NCBI GenBank assembly: GCA_030710605.1
Contig: CP092863.1
Coordinates: forward strand, 120,385,586 to 120,449,585
Length of the DNA: 64,000 bases
DNA from: Cordylochernes scorpioides
Taxonomy: Eukaryota; Arthropoda; Arachnida; Pseudoscorpiones; Chernetidae
Reading direction: 5' to 3'
Shown here: piece after piece, positions 10,603 through 19,765 of the stretch
How the letters are laid out: each line of letters starts with the position of its first letter
How positions within the stretch are numbered: position 1 is the stretch's first letter
The notes under the pieces: model-generated
The model's database searches: none
Told to the model about the DNA's origin: nothing
What the model saw: the letters and a program-made list of their open reading frames with translations, nothing else
Made by a program: the position numbers and the translations under genes

Positions 10603-10935
10603 ATATTTTTCCGTTCATAAAGTTAATATATGATGCCAATATATATAATAATTGTATAAACGAATGCAAGACAAAATCACTGCGAATGTTTCTTTTTTTT
10701 TTTAAGGCAATTTCTTTTTAAGGCAATTATCGTTTTGCACAATTACTTAATCTTTTAAAATAAATAACAATACTTAAATGAAAATATGTTTCTTTAAATA
10801 AAATAAAATAAACTTTTAAATCGGTATCCTTTATGAGAACCTTTAAATATATATAAGTACCTTTAATCGATAATCTTTATAAGAATAATATATGTAATTC
10901 ATTAAATAGAAATTTAATTTTTAGTATCTCATTTA
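10603..10935. other. No gene seen
   Basis: AT-rich sequence with a short tandem duplication of TTTTTAAGGCAAT near 10700-10730. Confidence 0.4.
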
Positions 10936-11084
10936 TATTTTATTGCATTATATTATATATTATATTTTATATTATTATATATTATATTATATTTTATATT
11001 TGAACGATAGGCTCATTATTTCTTTATACCGTTATTATACCCTTATATTATATATATACCGTTTTGCACATATATGTTACACAT
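10936..11084. repeat. AT-rich host repeat, left part
   Basis: Repeated TATTATATTATATTTTATAT words are followed by GAACGATAGGCTCATT and TTTATACCGTTATTATACC. The same sequence is found at 14983-15035 and 19987-20060, showing that the copia, retrozyme and gypsy insertions are nested in this repeat. Confidence 0.75.
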
Positions 11085-11319
11085 TGTTGTGGGTCGGTGA
11101 TGCAAAAAGAACAGCCAAAAGAAATGATTTATGAATATAGGATTATTATTTAATATAAGGATATATGAGGATATATATGATAACACAGCAGTAAAAACAA
11201 AGGCAGGCTTAAGACTATATACAAGATGACGCACGGCAGAAGGGGAGGGCCGTTCCCATTGGTCAGTCATTTCCATGCAGCGCCGCCAAGCGGTGCCCGT
11301 GTCCACGCTTCTCTCATCA
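11085..11319 (-). repeat. copia 3' LTR
   Basis: 235 bp, nearly identical to 14748-14982; the differences seen are A/G changes in the AACACAGCAGTAAAAACAAA segment. It is preceded by the target duplicate CACAT at 11080-11084. Confidence 0.95.
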
Positions 11320-11329
11320 TTCCCCCACT
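11320..11329 (-). promoter_or_regulatory. copia polypurine tract
   Basis: AGTGGGGGAA on the minus strand directly abuts the 3' LTR, the place where plus-strand DNA synthesis is primed in LTR retrotransposons. Confidence 0.8.
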
Positions 11330-13770
11330 GAAGCGCTGGACTGGAGAACAGTTCATTAAGTCACAGGCGTTCTTGTGAGCCACTTTGCTCAGGGTCTTGG
11401 TGAAGACGTCGGCCAGGTTCTCCTTTGTAGGGATGTAGACAATCTTGATCTCTCCGCTAATTATTCTTTCTCTGACGTGATAGTATCTTATGTCAATGTG
11501 TTTGGATCTGTTGTTCTCCGCATTATTTTTGGAAAAGTCTATAGCGGATCTATTATCGCAATGAATTATCAAGGGAAAGGCAAAATTCGTTAAGAACTTT
11601 AATTCTTTCAAGATGGTAGCGATCCAAACTGCTTCCTTAGTGGTCTGGGATAGCGCTAAATATTCTGCCTCCATTGTGGAAAGTGAGACACACTTCTGTT
11701 TGCTAGTCTTCCATATGACTAAGGAATGTCCTATAGTGATAGCGGTCCCACTATTGGACCGTCTGTCATCGATGTTGCTAGCCCAATCTGCATCACTGTA
11801 TGCACAAACGTCATTGGAATCAGTCCGGCGATAAACGAGAGATAGATTTATGCTCCCGTGTAAATATCTTAAGACGTGTTTGGCAGCTTGCCAATGTCGA
11901 CGTCCAGGGTTGCTAGAGAATTGAGCTAATCTCGTAACGGAAAACATTAAGTCTGGCCTAGTACAATTCGCAAGATAAAGTCGCCATTCTAAGTCGCCAT
12001 ATAAATAAGCGTTATCTACGTCGAGATGTCTATTGTACCATTTCATGTTCAAACTTAACGTTATCAAAACTCTGATTACAGCTAAGTTAATAACAGGTGC
12101 ATAAGTTTCCTGAAAATCGATTCCTTGTTTCTGTGAGAAACCTCTAGCTACTAAACGTGCTTTGAAACGCTCTACATTTCCGCTCTCATTTGTCTTCACC
12201 TTATACACCCATCTGCTGCTAATCGGTTTCTTTCCCAGCGGTAATGTTGATAACTCCCAAGTGCCTCGTTCCTGAAGCACTCTAAGCTCATCTTCCATTG
12301 CTTTTCTCCAATACATGGCTTCGGGAGATTGGACTGCCTCTTCAAAACTTTGCGGCTCGGTAACATCTAAAAAATTTAACTCTACTCTTGGTTTACCTTT
12401 TCTCCCATATGGATTTCGAACAATGTTTTTGGAGGTGGAGGGTTGTGGTAGAGTGTCCTCTACCCCCACTGAATCCAAATTACTCGGTAATTCATTCTTT
12501 AGGTCGTTATCATGATTAGTCTCAGGTTCTAGCCAAACGTGGTTGTACCTTTCCGGTTCTGTCTCTTCGACTATTTTGGTCCACTCTAGTCCAATTTTAG
12601 ACTCATCGAATCTAACATGTTTTGTTTCAATCACCTTTTGTAATTCTGGGCACCAGAGACGATATCCACGTGTTTGAGTAGAGTATCCTACCAGAATACA
12701 TCTACATGCCCGATGGTCTAATTTTCGCCTTCTTTCTCTTGGTATATGGCTATATGCCAAACATCCAAATGCTTTTAGGTGTCTTACACTAGGATTTCTT
12801 TCTAACCAAAGTCCATCAGGTACTTTGTCTTTCAGAGCACTATTATAACATTTGTTTTTAATGTAAGCAGCTGTATTTACCGCCTCTGCCCAAAATCTTT
12901 GGGGGAGATTAGCGCTATGTAAACAAGCGCGGGCCATATCTAAAAGTGTTCGATTTACACGTTCTGCCACACCGTTAATTTGCGGAGAATACACGTTTGT
13001 GCGTTCATGCTTTATCCCTAGTTTTTGTAATTTGTCTTGGAATTCTCTATTGCAAAACTCAAGTCCATTATCCGATCGTAACACTTTAATTTTATTACCA
13101 GTTTGTCTCTCTACAGTGGCTCTATAGATATCGAAATGTTTTAATACCTCATCTTTGTTTTTAAGAAGATACACAGTAATCCTTCTTGAGAAATCATCAA
13201 CAAAAGATAGAAAGTATCTATTGCCTCCAGTTGATTTTACCGGCATTGGACCGCAAATATCTGTGTGGATAAGCTCCAAGGTCTGTTTAGATCTAATATT
13301 GCCTAGGTTTTTATGTGACGCTTTAGTGGATTTAGCGATACAACAATCGTCGCATAGGCCTTTGTCTCTAGAGGAAATTTCTAAGCCTATTACCAGCTCC
13401 TCCCGCGCCATCTTTTCAATGGCGTTACTGTCAATATGGCATAACCTTTGATGCCACGTTCTCAAGGAATTGTTCTGAAAATGGTCCCTTTCACTATTAA
13501 ATGCTGTTTTACTGGAGTTTAGGATCTTACCTTTCACAATGTAGAGGCCATTTACATTTGTCGCTTCCGCTATAATCCTGTTTTCTGGGTTGAAAACGCG
13601 AGCTACCATATTACGGAAGGTCACACGGTTGCCGTTTTCTTCTATCTTGGAGACTGACAGCAGATTCCTTCGCACATTTGGGACGTACAGCACATTGTTT
13701 AGCTTGATTTCGATGCTTTCATTATGGATAGACGTCTGGAGAAATATGTGTCCATATCCTTTGGCCTCAG
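11320..13770 (-). pseudogene. pol: copia pol (integrase, truncated RT, RNase H)
   Basis: The open frame 11267-13693 encodes 808 residues and runs into the 3' LTR. In order it has a GAG-pre-integrase segment with the zinc-binding H-x3-H...C-x2-C block (about residues 81-118), the integrase core with D145, D208 and E244 (D-D-35-E spacing), the N-terminal half of reverse transcriptase (about 455-570, including the S-S-R-W-V-Y-K motif and the D-V-D-N-A-Y first aspartate motif) and RNase H (about 635-770, Y-S-D-A-D-W). About residue 574 (near 11975) the sequence jumps from the first aspartate motif directly to N-C-T-R-P-D, which normally lies about 150 residues later. The Y-V-D-D active site is therefore deleted. 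The preceding protease reading frame continues at its 5' side in another frame. This copy cannot make functional RT. Confidence 0.92.
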
Positions 13771-14691
13771 TTGTCCACTCGCAGTCATAATAGGATCAGA
13801 TGACACCTCCCGAAAGTCAACGAACCAATCCTTGTTTCTGAATATATGGTTGGTTGCTCCGCTATCCAGCAGCCACGAATCCTCGTCGCTCGTTAGGTTG
13901 AGTGCAGCCAGGAAGTTATCTGATTTGTTTACCTTCCTCTGATAATGCTGATTATCGCGGTTTCTAGTTGTTTGCTTCATTCCTCGGCAGTTGGTGGCGA
14001 TGTGGCCGATCTTCCCGCATCGGTAGCATTTTCTTCGACTGTCGGTACTGTTGTTATTTTGAAGCTTGTTCACCTGTAGCACCTCCTTGGATGAATCCTC
14101 TTTTCTGGTTGTTCTCCTCTCGTGTTCCGTTAGCAGGACCTGCCTCACCTTGGATGACGTGAACTCATCATCCGTCATGTTGCTAAAGTTCATTATAATC
14201 CCATCATAGGAGTCTGGTAGTCCAGCTAGCATAGAGTATGCCAGATCTTCATCCTTTACTTCACATCCCGCTTCTCTGAGATGATCACTGCAGGTCTTGA
14301 ATCTTGATAGGTAATTTATCATATTTTCTTCTTCGATGAACTTGATGTTCACGAATTGTTTCTTGAGTTGAAGAATTCGCGCCCTTGATTTCGGTTCAAA
14401 TATTTGTTCCAGGGTCGTCCAGGCTTCACTTGCAGTCTTACAGTCGATAACGTGTATTTGTTGCTCTGTAGAAATCGATAGAGCAATCGTTGCCAGTGCC
14501 TTTTCTTGTTTAATTTTTGTCTTTTCATATTTTCTTTGATCCTCATCAGCGTCGATCGCTTCTTCGTTAATTACACATTCCCATAATCCTCTTTCGATCA
14601 GGAGCATCTTCATGTTAAATTTCCATGATCGATAATTGCTGCCGGTGAGCTTCTCGACGTTCAGGGCAAGCGCTTGGGAAGACGACGCCAT
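13699..14691 (-). CDS. gag: copia gag with protease start
   Basis: 330 residues, starting with M-A-S-S-S about 45 bp inside the primer-binding site. The N-terminal part (about 10-200) is the UBN2-type copia Gag fold, starting with the conserved L-x-G-x-N-Y-x-x-W motif. A CCHC zinc knuckle (C-Y-R-C-G-K-I-G-H...C) lies near residue 220. The aspartic protease motif D-S-G-A-T near residue 275 is followed shortly by the end of the frame. In copia elements gag and pol are normally one frame, so the break at about 13740-13770, after which the reading continues in a second frame, is most simply a frameshift mutation. Gag would form the particle shell and bind RNA. The frame itself is otherwise intact. 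Confidence 0.92.
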   Translation of the reverse strand: MASSSQALALNVEKLTGSNYRSWKFNMKMLLIERGLWECVINEEAIDADEDQRKYEKTKIKQEKALATIALSISTEQQIHVIDCKTASEAWTTLEQIFEPKSRARILQLKKQFVNIKFIEEENMINYLSRFKTCSDHLREAGCEVKDEDLAYSMLAGLPDSYDGIIMNFSNMTDDEFTSSKVRQVLLTEHERRTTRKEDSSKEVLQVNKLQNNNSTDSRRKCYRCGKIGHIATNCRGMKQTTRNRDNQHYQRKVNKSDNFLAALNLTSDEDSWLLDSGATNHIFRNKDWFVDFREVSSDPIMTASGQLRPKDMDTYFSRRLSIMKASKSS

Positions 14692-14736
14692 CTTGGTTTC
14701 ACTTACTTTTCGTTCTTTTTAATGCAGCTAACCACG

Positions 14737-14747
14737 CTCTGCTACCA
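14737..14747 (-). promoter_or_regulatory. copia primer-binding site (initiator tRNA-Met)
   Basis: TGGTAGCAGAG on the minus strand immediately follows the 5' LTR and is complementary to the 3' end of animal initiator tRNA-Met (CTCTGCTACCA). Confidence 0.9.
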
Positions 14748-14982
14748 TGTTGTGGGTCGGTGATGCAAAAAGAACAGCCAAAAGAAATGATTTATGAATA
14801 TAGGATTATTATTTAATATAAGGATATATGAGGATATATATGATGACACAGCAGTGAAAACGAAGGCAGGCTTAAGACTATATACAAGATGACGCACGGC
14901 AGAAGGGGAGGGCCGTTCCCATTGGTCAGTCATTTCCATGCAGCGCCGCCAAGCGGTGCCCGTGTCCACGCTTCTCTCATCA
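14748..14982 (-). repeat. copia 5' LTR
   Basis: 235 bp; followed in the plus reading by the target duplicate CACAT (14983-14987). It would carry the element's promoter. Confidence 0.95.
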
Positions 14983-15092
14983 CACATATATATTATATAT
15001 TATATTATATTTTATATTTGAACGATAGGCTCATTCATGATTTTTCAGGATGCCTTAATGACCAATTTTTTGGTCGTTGAGGTACAGCTTGC

Positions 15093-15134
15093 ACCACGCT
15101 GATGAGGGCCAACAGCCCGAAACGCGTCCGTGGT
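15093..15134 (+). ncRNA. Hammerhead ribozyme, type I, unit 1
   Basis: Stem I: ACCACG (15093-15098) pairs with CGTGGT (15129-15134), 6 of 6. Core: CTGATGA (15099-15105). Stem II: GGGC (15106-15109) and GCCC (15115-15118) with loop CAACA. Then GAA (15119-15121), stem III palindrome ACGCGT (15122-15127) and C (15128) at the cleavage position, giving a GUC-type site. All invariant core positions are present. Stem III is too short to close well in one molecule, so, as in other minimal-stem-III hammerheads, two motifs may pair as a dimer. Confidence 0.88.
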
Positions 15135-15430
15135 TAGCTTTTCTTGATTAATCAAGAATGGGTATTTGGCCAATTCTGGAATAATTAAATATCAACGAGA
15201 ATAGTTGATATTTATTCCGACAGATGGCGCCAGCCATCAGCAACTTTCAGTTGCACGATAAGGAGATGCCTTTTTCTTAATTTATGCACCCTTTCCCAGT
15301 ACAATGTTACATTTGTACTATTTTTTCACATTGTGTAGCGTCCTCACGCAATTCTGGCCTTAACTACCCGTTTCATGATTTTTCAGGATGCCTTAATGAC
15401 CAATTTTTTGGTCGTTGAGGTACAGCTTGC

Positions 15431-15472
15431 ACCACGCTGATGAGGGCCAACAGCCCGAAACGCGTCCGTGGT
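15431..15472 (+). ncRNA. Hammerhead ribozyme, type I, unit 2
   Basis: Identical to the motif at 15093-15134 and exactly 338 bp downstream. The predicted cleavage positions are C15128 and C15466, so self-cleavage of a read-through transcript would release a 338-nt RNA. Confidence 0.88.
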
Positions 15473-15634
15473 TAGCTTTTTTTGATTAATCAAGAATGGG
15501 TATTTGGCCAATTCTGGAATAATTAAAAATCAACGAGAATAGTTGATATTTATTCCGACAGATGGCGCCAGCCATCAGCAACTTTCAGTTGCACGATAAG
15601 GAGATGCCTTTTTCTTAATATTATATATTATATT

Positions 15635-15855
15635 TGTCGCATACCTCGACATATTTGCATGGTATTGTTTTATTTTGTATATTCTGTATATTTGCATATT
15701 TACTTTTTGTTTTTTAAAAAGGATGGTTGATTTTGCATGTCCGCAAAAAGCGCGAGGTATAAAATATAGGTCAAGAGAATAATAAAGTAGAGTTCTGTTG
15801 ATTAGAATCTTTTAGTGTTTCTTTAAAACTAGTTCTTATATTGGGAACTCGATAA
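15635..15855 (+). repeat. gypsy 5' LTR
   Basis: Starts TGTCGC and ends CGATAA, so it lacks the usual terminal CA. It contains GTATAAAATATAGG (TATA-like) at about 15757-15770 and AATAAAG about 20 bases later. Confidence 0.93.
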
Positions 15856-15857
15856 CT

Positions 15858-16832
15858 ATGGCGCAGCCGGCAGGATCACTAGTCTTATATTTCAGGGATG
15901 ATAAGGTGATTGGAGTTGGTTTACACTCTGGTGAGGAGATTATTGACATTCCAGAAGAATACCAGTCACCAGAGTGTCATGAAAGGACTTTTAGGTATGG
16001 CAAGAAACCAATGGCTTTTTATCTGAAAAAGGATTCAAACCGATTTGTTGGCGTTCCAACTGGCCTTATACAATGGTATGCAAATGGAGAATTTGATAAG
16101 ATTAAGCTTATTAAGCAAGACATGCAAGAGGAAGAAACGGACTTGGCAGATTCGACCATGGAGAGTATCCTCAGGACGATGGCCAACCAGCAGCGTTTAA
16201 TGACCGACTTTCTGCTTACTAATAAGAGTGAAATCAGGGTAGATAGGCCAGTCAAAATGGATGTGGCTACCTTTGATGGAAGAAACGTGGATCCTAAAAT
16301 TTGGATAAAAATATATGAAAACATCTGTGAAAACAACGGATGGGTTAGAGACAAGGCTAGAATCAATGGAATGCGATCATACCTAACAGGATCGGCCTTG
16401 TTATGGTTCGACAACAAATACCAGGATGAAGAGGAATATTGTTGGAAGGATTGGAAGCAGGAATTTATTGATTCTTTTAACGAAAATCCCATTGTGAGTT
16501 ATGACCGTGCTTTCAATTGGAGATATCGAGGAGGATCCTTGGTGGAGTATTTTTACCAGAAACAAGGAAAGATGCGACTTGGTATGCCTGGCCTTAGTGA
16601 GGAATTGTTGATTATTGGGATAATTCATGGACTTCCCCAGCATATGCAGGAACAACTGGCCACGGCAAATATCAAATGCAAGCAAAGTCTACTCAAACTC
16701 CTGGAGAACATCAGGCCGTCTGCAAGAACTCCTGGCACAGTCAAGAAACCAGTTCATTTCACTGGAAATAGTGACACGAGGTTATACCAGGCGGAAAATG
16801 ATGGAAATGGTTCGTATTTGTCAAAAAACTGA
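15858..16832 (+). CDS. gag: gypsy gag
   Basis: 324 residues starting with M-A-Q-P-A-G, only two bases after the 5' LTR, so the start codon overlaps the likely primer-binding site (TGGCGCAGCCGG). The C-terminal half (about 125-280) shows the pattern of a retrotransposon Gag capsid domain (W-x-x-x-Y...G...A-x-x-W-F...W-x-x-F). No CCHC zinc knuckle is visible, which is seen in some gypsy lineages. The stop TGA (16830-16832) is directly preceded by A-AAA-AAC in the correct frame, a canonical -1 slippery heptamer, so a fraction of ribosomes could continue into the protease frame. Gag would form the virus-like particle. The N-terminal 100 residues are not recognised. Confidence 0.85.
   Translation: MAQPAGSLVLYFRDDKVIGVGLHSGEEIIDIPEEYQSPECHERTFRYGKKPMAFYLKKDSNRFVGVPTGLIQWYANGEFDKIKLIKQDMQEEETDLADSTMESILRTMANQQRLMTDFLLTNKSEIRVDRPVKMDVATFDGRNVDPKIWIKIYENICENNGWVRDKARINGMRSYLTGSALLWFDNKYQDEEEYCWKDWKQEFIDSFNENPIVSYDRAFNWRYRGGSLVEYFYQKQGKMRLGMPGLSEELLIIGIIHGLPQHMQEQLATANIKCKQSLLKLLENIRPSARTPGTVKKPVHFTGNSDTRLYQAENDGNGSYLSKN
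16823..16829 (+). promoter_or_regulatory. Putative -1 ribosomal frameshift site (AAAAAAC)
   Basis: The heptamer A-AAA-AAC lies in the gag frame immediately before the gag stop codon. The protease frame is exactly -1 relative to gag. The position and form fit the X-XXY-YYZ rule. A downstream pseudoknot was not established by eye. Confidence 0.7.
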
Positions 16833-17047
16833 CGAGTATGGGTTCGCCGATCCCATGGTCAAAATCGACCATTTTTTCGATTTGTGATTCTCCCCATTCC
16901 TTAATTGATGTGACAATAAACTCTCACTTAGTAAAGGCCTATCTGGACAGCGGTTCTTCTCTTAACCTGATACACGAAAATTTAACACAAAAAAAACAAG
17001 TGGAAAACATACCCTACCAAGACTTTAATAAACACGATCAACCATAA
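16830..17047 (+). CDS. pro: gypsy protease (in -1 frame)
   Basis: The -1 frame from the slippery site contains the retropepsin active-site motif L-D-S-G-S-S (the D-S/T-G triad) about 40 residues after the shift, preceded by a hydrophobic strand as in other gypsy proteases. The frame stops at 17045-17047. The second half of the protease (including the P-F-D-L-L-I-G block) is encoded in the next frame, at the start of the pol reading frame (17082 onward, open from about 17019). A single-base indel, possibly in the A9 run at 16989-16997, or a second recoding event would be needed to join them. Protease cleaves the Gag and Gag-Pol polyproteins. Confidence 0.75.
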
Positions 17048-19742
17048 TAAATTCACTGCTACCGAAGCCATTGATCTGGTTTTGGAGGCTGGGGAGCAAA
17101 CAATCAAGATCCAGGCTATTGTCCTTCCAGATATGCCCTTTGATCTGTTAATTGGTAAGCCTACGTTAAAATCCTTGAAAGTGAAGTGGGACTTCTTTAC
17201 AGATCAAATCAGTTTCTTTTCTGAAACTGGCCCGAACTTTGTTACCAGGAGGGATGTCGAGGTCAAATACCCCAGCCTTTGCAAAAGGACTTCGCCAATA
17301 ATTTCAAAATTTGAGGTGGACTTTGGACTGCAAGAAAACTTTCGAGTTGTCAGTGCAAAGCCATATCGATTGGAGAATACCAAAAGAAACTGGTTAAATG
17401 TAAAAATTAGATCGATGCTAAGCGAAGGAATAATTAGACCATCGAACTCGGCATTTGCATCTCCATGCATAGTAATTCCAAAAAAGAATGGAGACTATCG
17501 ATTATGTGTCGACTATCGAAGGATTAACGATGAAACACTTTTGGATCCTTTTCCCTTTCCTCAAATAGACGACATTATTAATGTGTTCGGAGGATGTCGT
17601 TTTTTCTCAAAACTCGACTTGAAGGATGGATTTTGGCAACTTGGCGTATCAGAAAATACTCGAAAATACACTGCCTTCGTAACTCCATCTGGTCATTACG
17701 AGTTTCTAAAGCTTCCGTTTGGATGGAAGAATTCTCCAGCTAAGTTCCAGAGAATAATGACTACAATTCTAGGAGACCTACTGGGTGATAAGGTGGTAGC
17801 TTATATCGATGACATCTGTTGTGGTGGCTATACTCAGGAGGATTGCTCCATTTTGACGCATAGAATTCTTGAACGACTGACCACTGCGGGCCTAGTGTTA
17901 AATCTTGATAAGTGTCAATTTTGCGTCCCTCGCATAGACTTATTGGGGAGAGTTATTGATGGAGACACAAAGAAAATAAGGGCTGAAGTTACCGAAAAGG
18001 TTCGAAATATGAAACGTCCATACAATTTGAGGTCCTTACAGTGTTTCACCGGATTGACTAATCATTTCCGCGCCTTTATAAAAGATTATGCTCACATAGT
18101 AAGACCATTGGACAAATTAAAAGGAAAAGATGTAACCTTCGAATGGGATTCTGAATGCGAGACGGCCTACCAAAAACTTATCGCACTTATTACTGAGGAA
18201 CCAATTCTTAGGGTTCCTGATGGGAGATTGCCATTCGAGCTATCAACGGATGCCAGCTACTATGGAACGGGAGCCATTTTATATCAAAGGGACCTCCAAG
18301 AAAAAAGATGTAAACAACTTCGGGTAATTAGCTATTACTCCTACACCTTTACAAAAGCCGAACAAAATTATTCCGTTACCGAGAAAGAGTGCTTGGCGGT
18401 ATTAAAGGCTGTGAAACATTTTCGTTCCTACTTGGAGAGTCGCCCTTTTGTGGTACATACTGATCACAGAGCCTTAACTCAACTTTTAAGTTGTGGAGAA
18501 CTTAGAGACCGTTTAGCCAGGTGGCAGTTATTCCTGCGCTCCTTTAATATCATAATAAATCATCGGTCGGGAAAGGAACTGAGGGACGCCGACGCGTTGT
18601 CACGATTATGTGTAAGCGTCCCAGACAAGTCTGATGAACAGACGTTCTGGTTGAAGCATAAAGCTTTAGAGCTGGAATACGACGAACAGAGAAAGTCCTA
18701 TTTGGTGACTCCTGAACAAGTTTCTAGCATTCTCGGCTTGTATCATGATGATCCGAAATCCGGTGGCCACTCGGGATTCTGGAGGACTTATTATACAATT
18801 AAGAATCGATTTTGGTGGCGAAATATGAAGGGGGACATTCGACGTTATGTCCAAACGTGTTCCACCTGTCAGAGGGTAAAGGCCAAATATAGATCTACCT
18901 CTGACCAGATGAGTTTGCCTGTTCAATCTCATGTTCCCTTTCATACGGTTCATGTGGACTTCGCAGAACTCAAAAAGAAATCAGAATCCAATGCCTCTGC
19001 CCAGTCATTCTTAGTAGTGATTGATGAAGCTACTCGGATTGTATACGCCAAAAGTATGAAACAGTCGGGTAAAGCCCTAAAGGAATACTTTGCGGACCAT
19101 CCCATTCTTAAAAATGTAAAGAAAATTATTTCCGATCGAGGTACCTCCTTTACTCGAGGGGAATTTTACAACTGGACGCAGGAGAAGGGAATCGAGTTTC
19201 TTCATACCAGTCCATATCACCCTGCGGGAAATGGTCTGGCCGAGAGAGTAATTCAAGAAATTAAGACCTTCATGGAATGCTACCCACAGTTCCCTAAAGG
19301 ATGGAAATGTTGCTTGGAGGCAGCCGTCCATTATCATAATCGACATCATAATACCTATCTGGGATGCTCTCCATGGTACAAATGGAAGGGAACAGTGCCG
19401 GTAGTGCCTGCTGACGAGGAATTGGGCTTACAACTCCATAGAATTGAAACGGAGAATAATGACAAACAGCGCCATAACTACCGTCTGCGCACGAAATATT
19501 ATTACAACCGAAATCGAAGAAGACCTGCTGATGTCAAACCTGGAGATTCGATTCTGGTGAAACACCAATACACAGGTAAACAGCGACTGCAGACTGGACC
19601 TCATGTTGTTACTGATGTAAAGATGGTGGACGGCTGTGTTAAATATGTCCTCTATGAATCAGAACGAGGAACCCAGAGTGCCCACATCACCAACATCATT
19701 AAGTTTCATCATAGACCACCAGGAGTCCCATCACGGGAGTGA
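17043..19742 (+). CDS. pol: gypsy pol: protease end, reverse transcriptase, RNase H, integrase
   Basis: The 886-codon frame counted from the first ATG at 17082 is open further upstream, so it is probably read without its own ATG. Residue positions count from 17082. Protease C-terminal block D-L-L-I-G at 21-25. RT about 95-300, with L-D-L-K-D-G at 178-183, L-P-F-G at 211-214 and the catalytic Y-I-D-D at 241-244. RNase H about 385-500, with D390, E435 and D461. Integrase: zinc finger H555, H563, C593, C596, then the core D626, D685, E721 (D-D-35-E). The C-terminus after about 800 is basic, with no clear chromodomain. It copies element RNA into DNA and inserts it. Intact apart from the frame relation to the protease start. 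A polypurine tract follows at 19753-19763. Confidence 0.95.
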   Translation, partial: HNKFTATEAIDLVLEAGEQTIKIQAIVLPDMPFDLLIGKPTLKSLKVKWDFFTDQISFFSETGPNFVTRRDVEVKYPSLCKRTSPIISKFEVDFGLQENFRVVSAKPYRLENTKRNWLNVKIRSMLSEGIIRPSNSAFASPCIVIPKKNGDYRLCVDYRRINDETLLDPFPFPQIDDIINVFGGCRFFSKLDLKDGFWQLGVSENTRKYTAFVTPSGHYEFLKLPFGWKNSPAKFQRIMTTILGDLLGDKVVAYIDDICCGGYTQEDCSILTHRILERLTTAGLVLNLDKCQFCVPRIDLLGRVIDGDTKKIRAEVTEKVRNMKRPYNLRSLQCFTGLTNHFRAFIKDYAHIVRPLDKLKGKDVTFEWDSECETAYQKLIALITEEPILRVPDGRLPFELSTDASYYGTGAILYQRDLQEKRCKQLRVISYYSYTFTKAEQNYSVTEKECLAVLKAVKHFRSYLESRPFVVHTDHRALTQLLSCGELRDRLARWQLFLRSFNIIINHRSGKELRDADALSRLCVSVPDKSDEQTFWLKHKALELEYDEQRKSYLVTPEQVSSILGLYHDDPKSGGHSGFWRTYYTIKNRFWWRNMKGDIRRYVQTCSTCQRVKAKYRSTSDQMSLPVQSHVPFHTVHVDFAELKKKSESNASAQSFLVVIDEATRIVYAKSMKQSGKALKEYFADHPILKNVKKIISDRGTSFTRGEFYNWTQEKGIEFLHTSPYHPAGNGLAERVIQEIKTFMECYPQFPKGWKCCLEAAVHYHNRHHNTYLGCSPWYKWKGTVPVVPADEELGLQLHRIETENNDKQRHNYRLRTKYYYNRNRRRPADVKPGDSILVKHQYTGKQRLQTGPHVVTDVKMVDGCVKYVLYESERGTQSAHITNIIKFHHRPPGVPSRE

Positions 19743-19752
19743 TGGGGGGTCA

Positions 19753-19763
19753 TGGAGGGGGAG
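19753..19763 (+). promoter_or_regulatory. gypsy polypurine tract
   Basis: GGAGGGGGAG lies immediately upstream of the 3' LTR, at the expected place for plus-strand priming. Confidence 0.8.
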
Positions 19764-19765
19764 TC

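Larger units (their letters stand above)
11085..14982 (-). mobile_element. Ty1/copia LTR retrotransposon, full-length but defective
   Basis: Complete insertion on the minus strand: two 235-bp LTRs (11085-11319 and 14748-14982), each starting TGTTG and ending CATCA in the plus reading, are flanked by a perfect 5-bp target duplication CACAT. Just inside the 5' LTR is a primer-binding site matching initiator tRNA-Met, and inside the 3' LTR a purine-rich tract. The LTRs differ at about 3 of 235 positions, so the insertion is fairly recent. The protein region has a frameshift between the gag-protease and integrase parts and a deletion that removes the catalytic core of reverse transcriptase. It would need proteins from another copy to move. 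Confidence 0.95.
15036..15617 (+). mobile_element. Retrozyme-like hammerhead element, head-to-tail dimer of a 338-bp unit
   Basis: Unit 1 begins at CATGATTTTTCAGGATGCC (15036) and the same text restarts at 15374, giving a 338-bp period. Unit 2 is truncated at about 15617, after GAGATGCCTTTTTCTTAA. The units are nearly identical. Each has a hammerhead ribozyme followed by self-complementary segments: the palindrome CTTGATTAATCAAG (15143-15156), a TATCAAC/GTTGATA hairpin (15190-15210) and a GATGGC/GCCATC hairpin with a 4-nt loop (15233-15248). There is no open reading frame. Tandem units of a few hundred bp with one type I hammerhead each match the non-autonomous elements known as metazoan retrozymes, whose transcripts self-cleave to unit-length RNA and circularise. 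Insertion into the AT-rich repeat (GGCTCATT just before 15036) is visible. Confidence 0.8.

Noticed and set aside
11375..13942. Plus-strand ORFs across the copia element
   Set aside because: Antisense shadows of gag and pol.
16019..16685. Antisense ORFs of 94-157 codons in gypsy gag
   Set aside because: Shadows of the gag coding sequence.
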